A DNA stretch of 64,000 nucleotides from assembly GCA_948567375.1 (NCBI GenBank), contig OX419758.1, positions 48,375,473 to 48,439,472 of the forward strand, in the 5' to 3' direction. The notes under the pieces are model-generated. The model was not told the DNA's origin. It did not search any database and saw nothing but the letters and a program-made list of their open reading frames with translations. The translations under genes were made by a program, and so were the position numbers. Shown here piece by piece: positions 36,690 to 46,498 of this stretch (positions are counted from its first letter, which is position 1; each line of letters opens with the position of its first letter). This DNA is from Lunularia cruciata. Taxonomy: Eukaryota > Streptophyta > Marchantiopsida > Lunulariales > Lunulariaceae.

Positions 36690-37270
36690 ATCTAATTGAG
36701 GTTGTAGGATTTTGGTTGATTTTGGAAATTCAGAGAATTACATGTCTATGCAAGTAGCAAAGGAATTGGGTGTTCATATCAAGCCAATAATGGGAAGTAA
36801 ATTGATGATGGCGGATGGTAGAAAGGGTTTTGCATTTTGTACCTTGCATCCTGTTACCTCCAAGATTGGGAAGGAGTATGTGGAGTATGTGAGGTTTGTA
36901 GTGACACCTCTACACTATGATGTCATTCTAGGAATACCTTGGCTTGAAGGTTCAATTTGATTAGACCTAAAGACAAATTCAAGTACAACACCAAGGTAGA
37001 AATTTTTGATTAGGTTGTCTGGCACCTCTAAGTAAGACACCTAAAAATAGTCAGTCCCAAGACAAGAAGTTTATTGAGAAGGTAGCCATAGAGCAAGCCT
37101 TGAAGGGGGATGAGTACCAAGATGGGAAGTTTACCAAGAAAGCAGCCATGGAACAAGCTTTGGAGGAAGATAAGTCTGTTTTTGTTGTGTGGATCAAGCC
37201 AATTGCACAAGGACAATCTAAGGAAGGCCAAGAGCCTCATCAAGCAATGGTTGATTAGATAGTTCAAGAG
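36690..37270 (+). pseudogene. Protease domain and linker of chromovirus copy 2
   Basis: The active site reads ILVDFGNSENYMSM: the catalytic Asp remains but the usual DSG is DFG. MMADGRKGF and HYDVILGIPWLEG follow. The linker has two units of the 20-residue repeat instead of three. A stop follows VD where copy 1 has CGG (Arg), and others precede the RT. Confidence 0.83.
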
Positions 37271-37960
37271 TTTGTGGACTTGTTTCCAAATGATCTGTCA
37301 AAGGGATTACCCTCCAATCATGGTATGCACTTCAAGATTGAGTTATTGCCAAGGAGTACTCCACTGAGTAGACCAATCTATCGGCTCTCACCAAAGGAGT
37401 TGGAGGAGTTGCAAACAACACTTACGGAGTTGTTAGAGAAGGACTTCATACAACATAGTACCTTCCTTTGGAGAACACCGGTACTATTTGTTCCAAAGAA
37501 GGATGAAGGACTTTGTTTCTGTATTGATTATCGTGGGCTCAATAAGCAAATAGTGAAGAATGCATATCCCTTACCTTGGATTGATGACTCGCTTGATCAA
37601 TTGAGTGGAGCATGATACTTTTCCAAGTTGGATCTCTACATTGGCTATTGGCAAATCCCCATTGATAGGAAGGATATGCAAAAGATTACCTTTTGCACAA
37701 GGTATGGGCATTTTGAGTGGAGAGTTCTACCTTTTGGGCTCACTAATGCTCCAGTAGTCTTCATGGATCAGATGCATTGGGTGTTGGATGGACTATTGGA
37801 TCAATATGTGGAGGTGTTCTTGGATGATATCTTAATCTATTGTAAGATAGAGGCAAAACATGTGAATCATGTATGAGAAATCGTAAGACAACTACGACAA
37901 TAGAAATTTTATTGCAAGAAGTCAAAGTATGTCTTTTAGCATAGTGAAGTCACCTTCTTG
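37271..37960 (+). pseudogene. Reverse transcriptase of chromovirus copy 2
   Basis: Motifs are [64 protein letters not shown] and VEVFLDDILIYC at about 37810-37845. Both Asp of the active box and the first catalytic Asp are present and the frame is continuous from 37274 apart from point stops such as SGA followed by TGA. It is less shifted than copy 1 but still interrupted. Confidence 0.9.
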
Positions 37961-38620
37961 GGTCACAAGTTCTCAGTGAAAGGGATCAAGATGGAAGAGG
38001 AGAAAATCAAGGCCATTATTGATTGGCCTACTCCAAAGGATGCTACAGAAGTACGGGTATTTAATGGATTGGCCAATTTTTACCAACAATTCATCCATTA
38101 TTATGCTCATGTGGTTGCACCATTGACTGGCCTCTTGGGGAAGAACTTGAGCTTTTAGTGGACCACCAAGCATGAAGAAGCATTCCAAAAGTTGAAACAT
38201 ATGGTGTCTTCAAGATCATCCTTCAACCATATGATCCTCAGCTACCTTGTGTGGTTGATTTTGATGCTTCTAACTTTGCAATTAGAGTAGTGTTGCAAGA
38301 AAAATTCCCAGATGGACTACATCCCATTGCCTTTGTGTCTTGCCGACTAAATACAAATGAAAGAAATTACTCTGCTTGAGATCAAGAACAACTTGCAATG
38401 GTATATGCTACTAAAGTATGGAGGCATTATCTCTTGGGAAAACAAGTGATCATGCAAACACATGCAAACTGATCACAAACTATTGTTGCAGACCTTACAC
38501 TTAGAACACATGAAGAGTCAACATCATTAATGGGAGGAGCAACTCCAGTTGTTGAACATCAAATTTGAGTACAAACCAAGTCGGTTCCATGTCATCCTTG
38601 ATGTTCTATCATGACAACCT
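37961..38620 (+). pseudogene. RNase H domain of chromovirus copy 2
   Basis: GHKFSVKGIKMEEE and FNGLANFYQQFI lead into CVVDFDASNFAIRVVLQEK (about 38250-38305) and PIAFVSCRLNTNERNYSA followed by TGA, the same stop as copy 1. EQLAMVYATKVWRHYLLGK follows. A short duplication (AAACACATGCAAAC) disrupts the region near 38455. Confidence 0.83.
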
Positions 38621-39900
38621 AATTTGAAGTCTCTTCCTCTCATCATGGTGGCAATTACAACAGTGGCCATTGACTCCACGGTCCAAAATGAGTTTCGGTC
38701 AGCTCTACAACAAGATCCTTTCTTCCAAATGGTACATAGTCATCTTACAGCATGTGAAAAGGAATACAAAACCTTCTCCTTCAAGGAAGGCCCTCTATTT
38801 AATGAGGACCAGATCTATGTTCCAGCCAAAAGTGAGCTCCGACTTGTGCATCTTCAAGAAGCCCATGATTTACCAATAGTTGGTCACATGGGTGTGGACA
38901 AGCCTTGGGTACTCTCCAATGCCAATGGCGGTGGCCCAACATGACATGAGATGTTTGAGAGTTTGTCCGATCGTGTGAAAGCTGCCAACGCAACAAGGCC
39001 AGCAACAAGAAGCCAAGTGGACTCCTTCAACCACTCCTCATTCCATCTGCTCAATGAGAACATGTGAGTTTGGATCTCATTACATCCTTGCCCAAGACAA
39101 AGCAAAGATACACTATAATCATGGTGTTTGTGGATAAGCTTAGTAAGAAAATCCACTTGGCACCAACCTTTGATACCATGGATGTTCCAACCTTAGCAAA
39201 AATCTACTTCAACAATATCTTCAAGCATCATGGGATGCCATGTGTATTCATCTCCAATCGTGATCCCCATTCACAAGGAAGTTTTGGCAAGCACTCTTCC
39301 AGATACTCAGCACCAAGCTTGTTTTTTCCACGGCCTATCATCCTCAAACTGATGGATAAACCAAACGTGCAAATCATACCTTGGAAGATATATTGTGTGC
39401 CTTTGTTAATGTACACCATACCAATTGGGATGAATGTCTTGCAATTGCAGAATTTGACTACAATAATTCCAAATAGGCAAGCACCGGATTTTCTCCTTTC
39501 TTTCTCAATATTGGCCAAGATCCGCTTGTTCCATTTTCTCTTCTTGCTCCTCCCCCATCTTAGTTCCCTCATACTTCAACCTTCTTGATCACCATCTCCC
39601 AATCTCTCCAACAAGCCAAATCTCACCTCCTTGTTGCCCAAAATTGTCCAAAAAAAAATATTGACCACCATTGTTGTGTTCTCACCTTTGAAATTGGTGA
39701 TAAAGTCATGTTATCCTCTAGTAACATACCTCTCCACTTGATACCGAAGTTTGTAAATTTACTCCTAGTTAGATAGGACCCTTTGATGTCACCCAAATCA
39801 TCTCCCCTACTACTATCGACTTGCCTTACCTTGTCATATGCGCATCCACCTTCTCTTTCATATTTCCAAGTTAAACCCCTTTGTTCCTAACACATCTTCC
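38621..39900 (+). pseudogene. Integrase of chromovirus copy 2
   Basis: VHLQEAHDLPIVGHMGVDKP and CESCQR mark the zinc part. SLDLITSLPK holds the first Asp. The second block reads ISNRDPH, so the catalytic Asp is Asn, and a base change in the following frame breaks FTGKFW. HTLEDIL keeps the Glu. FEIGDKVMLSSSN and a degenerate C-terminal part follow. Inactive by residue and by frame. Confidence 0.88.
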
Positions 39901-39939
39901 ATTTCCTCTTGTGTCCATCCAACCTCCTCCTCCTCCCAT

Positions 39940-40112
39940 CCCTATCAATGATCATGAGGAGTACAAAGTTGATCGTATCCTTGCACGTCGCCACATTCAA
40001 CAAGAACGCCAACAACATACGGATTACAAGGTCCTTTGGAAAGGGTATCCCTTTCATGATGCCACATGGGAACCTCTTTTTCACCCCCAGAATGCACAAA
40101 CAGCCATCTAGG
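39940..40112 (+). pseudogene. Chromodomain of chromovirus copy 2
   Basis: EEYKVDRILARRHIQQER, YKVLWKGYP and HDATWEPLFHPQNAQTAI form a complete domain, closer to the family pattern than copy 1 (VDRIL instead of GDHIL). The same TAG follows AQTAI in both copies. Confidence 0.9.
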
Positions 40113-40165
40113 AGTTTGAAGCTTTACTAGCGACGAGGACGTCACTAACTAGCAGTGGGAAAATA

Positions 40166-40593
40166 TGTAACAATATGGAGTTTAACAACAAATTTAGTGG
40201 GGCTAACGAAGTAGCAAATAAGACAAATTAGTCTAAAATATTCCAGAAGTATCTAGGAAACTTATTGGGAAGTTTCCCGCCTAGCTTAGCTTGCACTCCA
40301 AGTAGGTAGCTTCTAGAAGGAAGCTTTTAGAAGCTTCCAACTAACTTAGCTTGCATGCCAAGTAAATAGCTCCTAAAAAGAAGCTTCCCAATTAACTTGG
40401 CTTGCACTCCAAGAAAGCTCCTTGAGAAGCTTCATTCAAGAAATTTCCTTGAGAAACTTCTCAAGTGCCTTGTATTATCCCTATAAATACAAGAGTTGAA
40501 GCTCATGCCAAGCATTCGGAGTTTTCCCATATTCAAGTGTCTCAATGTGAGTTTCCATTTTACTATCTCTCTCCTTGGGCTTGGTCTTTTACA
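40166..40593 (+). repeat. 3' LTR of chromovirus copy 2 (428 bp)
   Basis: It runs from TGTAACAATATGGAG to GGTCTTTTACA. TTCtaGAA blocks and TATAAATA (40482) are present, but the three-unit heat-shock-like site has decayed to TTTtaGAAgcTTC. Confidence 0.92.
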
Positions 40594-40923
40594 GACATCC
40601 ATCATCACCATTGCTCCATCTTTCCCCATGTAGCAACCTTCATTGGTGTAGGTGCTTTGGATGCTTTTGTCTAGTGTTTGACTAAATGCTTGACCTTTGT
40701 CTATTTCTTTATTATTATTCTATACCAAATACAAACATTCATAAAGATTTTGATTCTAAGTGAATCATAGTAACAAAGGTCTTACAATCTAACTATGTTA
40801 AATATTTGAAGATATTTTTATCATTATCAAAAGAGGCTTGTATTCTAACATCTCCACTATATGAGTAAATAGTGATATTGTGAAATATGTTAAAGGCCAA
40901 TATTTTCTACTATATAAAAACGT

Positions 40924-41174
40924 AAAATTAAGAAGATGAAGCTCCATTGTGACCATATTATAGTACATGCAAACCAAGTTTACTAGGAGTTAGTTAGTTA
41001 CTAGGAGTTCCATCCTCTTGCTTGTGAAGTTAAAAAGCCACTAGATTAGAACATTCTTGCCATAGAATAAAATAAGGTTAAGAACTCAAGACGGTGATTA
41101 ATGATCGACAATCTTTCAACTTGGTTTGCATGTACTATAATATGGTCACGACGGAGCTCCATCTTCTTAATTTT
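40924..41174. repeat. 56-bp inverted repeat with a 139-bp loop
   Basis: The left arm 40924-40979 and right arm 41119-41174 are complementary at 53 of 56 positions by my count. Weaker pairing extends outward to about 40906 and 41200. An RNA from either strand would fold into a long hairpin. It could be a foldback transposon or a hairpin RNA source. No flanking duplication was found. Confidence 0.85.
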
Positions 41175-42640
41175 ATTTCATAATATTTATATAGCAAAAC
41201 TAGACCTAATTAAGGTTCCATGCGGTCCCTAAGTTTCATAAACTTTATAAAACAATATTGGGCCTGATGTAAGTTCTAGGAATAATCTTTTAACATGATT
41301 GTTGCCATGATCTCACATTGAATTCCATTAAAGAGTGGTATACACGATAACATTTGATATGGGTTCTCCGCTCAAGTTGAGAATTTCATCAAAGAGGTAT
41401 GCAAAGCAATATTAGAAACGATACAACAACCTGGTGCATCTTTCAACAACTCAACTAAAGTAACGAAAATACGACCAATAAAACCTAGTATCAATCAACA
41501 CTTGCAATGTGTATTGTATAAAACAGTAAAAACAACTAATTATAAGGTAGAAAGGAAACAAACAAAGCGATTTGTGGTTTCCTCCGCTCTATTTGTCGAT
41601 TTTTGGATGCATAATAGTCAAAATGTTCGGTTGAAAAAAGAAATTGTTGTCCGTTAGACTGTCTCTTCTTGCAAGGTATACTCTGTTTGTAAAATTTATG
41701 CATGTATCCACTGTGGAGATATGCATTACTTTTACAGACCGAGTATATACAACATATGATGACAAAACATCTGAACATCTATGTCTTTTAACTATCAGAT
41801 TTCTTCTAGATTCATGGAAACCAGGTAAATATCTGAATTTGTATCTCTTTAATTATCAGAGTTTTGAAATAAATGGAGACGATAAAACACTCAATTCCTA
41901 TGCTGAATCTGAATACGAAAATCCCATGAAATTTGAGTTCTAAAGTGACAAACCTTCGAAATTCGAACTGTTCTCTATAAATAAAGTTTCTGAAGCTAGG
42001 TCACTAATCATCTAGTCGTTTCCAAGCTATCCAATTCTGTTTAAGACGATATATCACCGATGTAATACACCGATATTCGTTCACATACTCTTCGGATTGT
42101 TCGTGTACTCTTGTTACATACCATTCCTCTGTTCTGCACACTGGTCAATTTGGTGCTGGCGTCAAGGTTAAAGCTATTTATTTCTCTTAGCATAGTGATC
42201 TTGTTCACATCGAATCGTTGAAACCACTAGTGTGAAAAATGACTAAGAATCTGAGTTCTTGGCTTACAGGTTGTCGTAGAAAAACATCTGTATTATGCAG
42301 TTTTCTGCCAAGAATTCATCTGAGAAGGGCTAAATAAGTGTAAGTTCTTGTCCGGACCAGACACTAAATAAGTGTAAGTTCTTGTCCGGACCAGACACCT
42401 CGGAGCAAGGGAAAAGGCAGAGGGGAGAAGGAACGTCATCATTTTATCTCATCAGAACCACTTTTGGCTTTCGTTCCCATGAGTCTTTGCTCTTAAATTT
42501 TCATTAATGGACGAGTTCTTAGCTTGAACGGTAGCTAAGCATGCACAAATTGATTCGTTCTATTCTGGCGTTAGAGCAGTCAGGATCCACACATTGAATT
42601 AGTCTCTTCTCTGTTTCACATAAGGATGCTCACGGAGTTC
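41175..42640. other. Start of island 2; no gene called
   Basis: CG dinucleotides become common from about 41.5 kb. Frames at 41644-41943 and elsewhere have no recognisable domain. A short tandem duplication lies at 42330-42397. Confidence 0.35.
42330..42397 (+). repeat. Exact 34-bp tandem duplication
   Basis: CTAAATAAGTGTAAGTTCTT begins at 42330 and at 42364. Each unit contains the palindrome GTCCGGAC. Confidence 0.95.
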
Positions 42641-42707
42641 TGACAGGTGTCCAGTTCTTACAACTTTTCCTCTCACAGTTGTCAGCTACATATCCAAGTT
42701 TGCTGTT

Positions 42708-42793
42708 CCATTTTCAATATCATTTCCCTTTCAAGAACAATGTTTCTATTCCATTTTCAATATCATCTCCCTTTCGAGAACAATGTTGACAAA
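42708..42793 (+). repeat. 43-bp tandem duplication
   Basis: CCATTTTCAATATCAT begins at 42708 and at 42751, with a few substitutions between the units. Confidence 0.85.
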
Positions 42794-42849
42794 ATTGAAA
42801 TTTCTTTCAGGTTGACATACACCAAGGCAGAAATGAAGCAACAAAACCA

Positions 42850-44545
42850 TAAATCGGATATGAGGAGATGGGGGAGCAGAAGCCACGTTCTTCGAACGGG
42901 GGATCCAGAATCCATTAATGCATATGAAGTGCAGACGAAATGTAAATGGATGAGAATTAAATCCGTACAGGAGATGAAGTGAATCTAACCAATCGAATGT
43001 AAGGCGAAGCACAGACATAATATAAATATTTCCTGATCAATACCAGTAGAGAACTGTTATACTTCATGTAATCGATAAGCGCTAAGCAAAGCATGTACAC
43101 AACATGTAATCGAAGCCCAATAAGCAAGAATGAAAGATTAAGTAATCTAAAATCGGAAGTCATAAATTGGATATTAGGAGATGAGAGCAGAAGCCGTTCT
43201 AGGAACGGGTGATCCAGAACTCATTAAATGCATATGAAGTGCATATGAAAGGTAACCAAGATTTGCTCATTTCGAGACGAGTGGTAAATCCCTAAAATAG
43301 GTGAAGTGAACTTAACCAAACGAATGTAACCTGAAGCAAAGGCATAATGGCAACATATATGTAAAGAACTAGGTAGCAACGGTCACAACTGTTCGGTAAC
43401 AACTATGCAACCGCAACATAAGCCAAGAAATATATTGGTATTCGAGACCAGAAGCCGTTCTGGGACCGAGTTATCCAGAACTCATGAAATGCAAATGAGC
43501 CATAAGCAATTTGTACATGAATCACAATGCTAGAGTAGAGTGAAATCCCTAAGGTAGAATGCATCGAATGTAACCTGCAGCAAAAGCATAATGGAAACAA
43601 ATTGAGAATGACCAATGGCGTACTGCTGGAGTCGGGTAGGAACACTGTAGACTCGAAAGGGCGAAGCAGGAAGCAGTCAAAGAGCGGAGGGGAAAATACT
43701 AGGGAGGGTATTAGCTGGGAAATGGAGGAGTGGAACAAAACAAGAGTTCTCGGATGATGTGGCTGCAGAAACGGGTCGAAATTAAGAGTGTAAAGAGAGC
43801 GAAACGCAAGAGGACAGGATATGGAGTATATCACAACCAGAGCTGGAGTCCTGAGGGGCTAAACAGCTAAGGGAAGCAGAAGGTGGCCATAGTAAATCTC
43901 CATGACAACACCTGCGACTTCATCAGTGCCTCACTCAATGCTGAAGTAGCTGACCAATTGTCAGTACCCCTCGTGCAGAAACGGGTCGAAGTGTTAAAGG
44001 GTAAAGAGAGCAAAGCGCAAGAGGACAGGATATAGAGTATATCACAACCAGCGCTGGAGTCCTGAGAGGCTCAACAGCTAAGGGAAGCAGAAGGCAGCCA
44101 TAGTAAACCTCCATGAAAACACCTGCGACTTCATCAGTGCCTCACTCAATGCCGAAGTAGCTGACCAATTGTCAGTACCCCTCGTACCGAGTTTCTGGCT
44201 CGAAAACTCACAAAGTGCCAAGAAATAAGCCAAGAAATATAATACATTGGGTAATTGACCACCTACACGCAACGCTTGAACGATGAAAGTAAACTAAAGT
44301 GTGGAGTCGGGCAGGAACCTGGAGATCGAAAGTCAAGTATGTACCAAGCAACAGGCAGACAGCGAGCGGATAAGAAAAGAGAGGGAATTACTTGAGGATT
44401 GGAGAAAGGAAAGATCGAATAAGAAAAGAGAGGGAATTAGTTGAGTGGAGCGATGGATATAGAGAAATGAGGACAGAAGCCGTTCGAGGAACGGGAGATC
44501 CAGAACTCCTTGAATGCAAATGAGATGCAAGATATGTGAAGTATG
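42850..44545. repeat. Dispersed unit with a CCGTTC...GAACGG core, four copies
   Basis: AGAAGCC followed by CGTTCTTCGAACGGG, CGTTCTAGGAACGGG, CGTTCTGGGACCG or CGTTCGAGGAACGGG occurs at about 42879, 43189, 43449 and 44473. Each is followed by a GATCCAGAA(C)TC-like block and a GCATATGAAGTGC- or GCAAATGAG-like block. The first three copies are spaced 310 and 260 bp apart. The core is a short perfect or near-perfect stem. Function unknown. Confidence 0.75.
43760..44181. repeat. 211-bp tandem duplication, with a third copy near 44740-44960
   Basis: TCACAACCAG followed by a GCTGGAGTCCTGAG block occurs at 43831 and 44042, with closely similar flanks. A more distant copy carries GACTTCATCAGTGCC and TGCCGAAGTAGCTG near 44900. 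On the minus strand the unit reads SALSEALMKS, but no gene is supported. Confidence 0.8.
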
Positions 44546-44549
44546 TATA

Positions 44550-46498
44550 GCGAACATGTGATTCGGATGATAGCATAAATAAGTATAGCCTAAAAACATA
44601 TCAGAAGTAATACCTATGGACCAGTAACATGCATCCGAAAAGCGGAAACAGAACAACAATCTACATCTAGAGAAATAAAATCGACTTCACGAGCTGGATT
44701 TAGCAGCTCAATGAATCGAGAGTCGTGGAACATCCGTGAGTCAGCCCGAAAGTATGAAATCGTCAGAGAACGAGGGAACAAGAGGACTGGATATAGATTA
44801 TATCGCAGCATGTGCTATAAACACATGAGTCCTAAAACACCAAGAACACAGAGGGAAGCAGGAAGGCGGTCATAGTACGCCTCCACGAAAGCACATACGA
44901 CTTCATCAGTGCCAAACGCAGTGCCGAAGTAGCTGGGCGAATGCCAGTACCCCTCGTACCGGGCAGAGTGGATAGTGCTTTCTATGAGACGGAGCGAAGC
45001 GTAACAGTATAACGGTAGTATATATATTTAATAGTATACAGGTCGATGGGTATATTTGATAATATATGTATGGGCAGAACAAACCAAGCCGTAAAAATGG
45101 TGGTGGGAACCGCAAGATTTCCTTTCAAGGGAACCTCCTGGAAGCAGGAACATCCGAGCTGAGCCTAAAGTCCGAGCCAAGTTGCGCCAAACCATCCTCA
45201 TTTGTAAACAAGAGTGCATGAATAAACAAGAATACACAGATTTCAAATTTGTACAATCTTAAGAATACATGGGGATGATCGAATATGGAGGAGTATGCAA
45301 CTCCCTTGTACTTCCAAGGTACATGCTGCGCAAGGCGGGGCCACGTCTGAGAGTTACTGGCCCACAGCAAACTTTATTATTAGTGGAGAACAATATCCAG
45401 TGCAGAATGCCCTAAAGGTCTCACCCGCTCAAATTGCACAGTTTCAACAGAAGTGCTGTATGTTCTTGCACGCAGCTTAAGACTTCCTACAAAATTATGA
45501 TAATCCCCGAAAATGAGGGCACCCACACAGTGAAGGCTCTTAAGCATTAGCGTCTCCACATGATCTCCACGAAACATCATGATATGATGAAAAATCGTTT
45601 TGGATTCGCTACAACACTTAGAGGTCCACTGCTCTGCTTCTCTACATATCGAACCGGTAAAAGGTACACTGGTCTGTTATCCACAAAGGTATTCGCCCGC
45701 CTGATTCTTACTGACAAAGATGAAATATACAGAATTACTGTCGTGTTGAAGATGCACACGAGACAACTTGGAAAAAGCTCGACTGCAAACTTTGAACTAA
45801 TGGTACAGCCTCAGGTGGATAAAATTCACATATCACAGGTGCGGAAGGTTGGCTTTTTGTCGTGATGTGGCGGCTATCTTACACGTCCAATTGTGGAGGG
45901 GATAGCTCACACAAAGGAGAATATAGCATCACGCAGACGTCTAATCCTATATGGCTCTGGCTCTGCTCTGTATCCGGCAATTGTCTACGCAGGCGAGGAT
46001 CGGAATTAATTGCACTCGACTTGGAGCAGGTAGTGCACTATAACACCGCTGGATACATCGTGTCTAACAAGTGCGTGCGCTAAAGCACCTCCAAAAGGGT
46101 CTTCAAAAAGCTGGACAGTCTAAAAAACCGGTGAAGAGACTGCGTCATTTGAGACACGGTAGGAGCTAAGGAGCCCGTCGAAACTGAGCGGAGCGAAACA
46201 TCCATTCATCATCATCCCGGCTTCGAGTGGATTGTGCATCCACTAGAGTTGAACACGCGAGCGGGGACACTATATCATGTGATGATGGGACATGGGGAAC
46301 ATGTGCTTGCGAGGCACTGACTCTTCATAACTCAGAATATCTCGAACAAATAAGTCAGAACTTACCGGGCAATGACGAATCCAAGTTCTCACTGGGGTGG
46401 CCATCCTGAGGGTCCATCACCAGCACCCTGATTCTGGTCCCTTGTAAGCCATGAAAGACTTGCATTGCTTCCAGTCTTATGTGCGCGGGTCATCAAGA
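44550..46498. other. Island 2 sequence without a recognised gene
   Basis: Small frames occur on both strands, including 45560-45865 plus, without any domain I recognise. Part may be trailer of the minus-strand gene that ends at 46499. Confidence 0.35.

Larger units (their letters stand above)
35026..40593 (+). mobile_element. Ty3/gypsy chromovirus, copy 2 (complete but inactive)
   Basis: This is a sister of copy 1, 5568 bp, with the same order of parts. It is flanked by GACAC (35021-35025) and GACAT (40594-40598), a five-base target duplication with one C/T difference. The 5' LTR begins TATAACA where TGTAACA is expected, a G-to-A change at the terminus. The RT paired-Asp box is intact, unlike copy 1, but nonsense codons are more numerous. 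Several stops are shared with copy 1. Confidence 0.93.

Noticed and set aside
43403-43834. A 143-codon minus-strand frame as a gene
   Set aside because: It overlaps the duplicated modules of island 2. The duplicates do not keep the frame, and the composition looks like chance translation.
42850-44545. The CCGTTC...GAACGG units as tRNA or C/D snoRNA genes
   Set aside because: No cloverleaf, A/B boxes or C and D box pair could be fitted around the stem.
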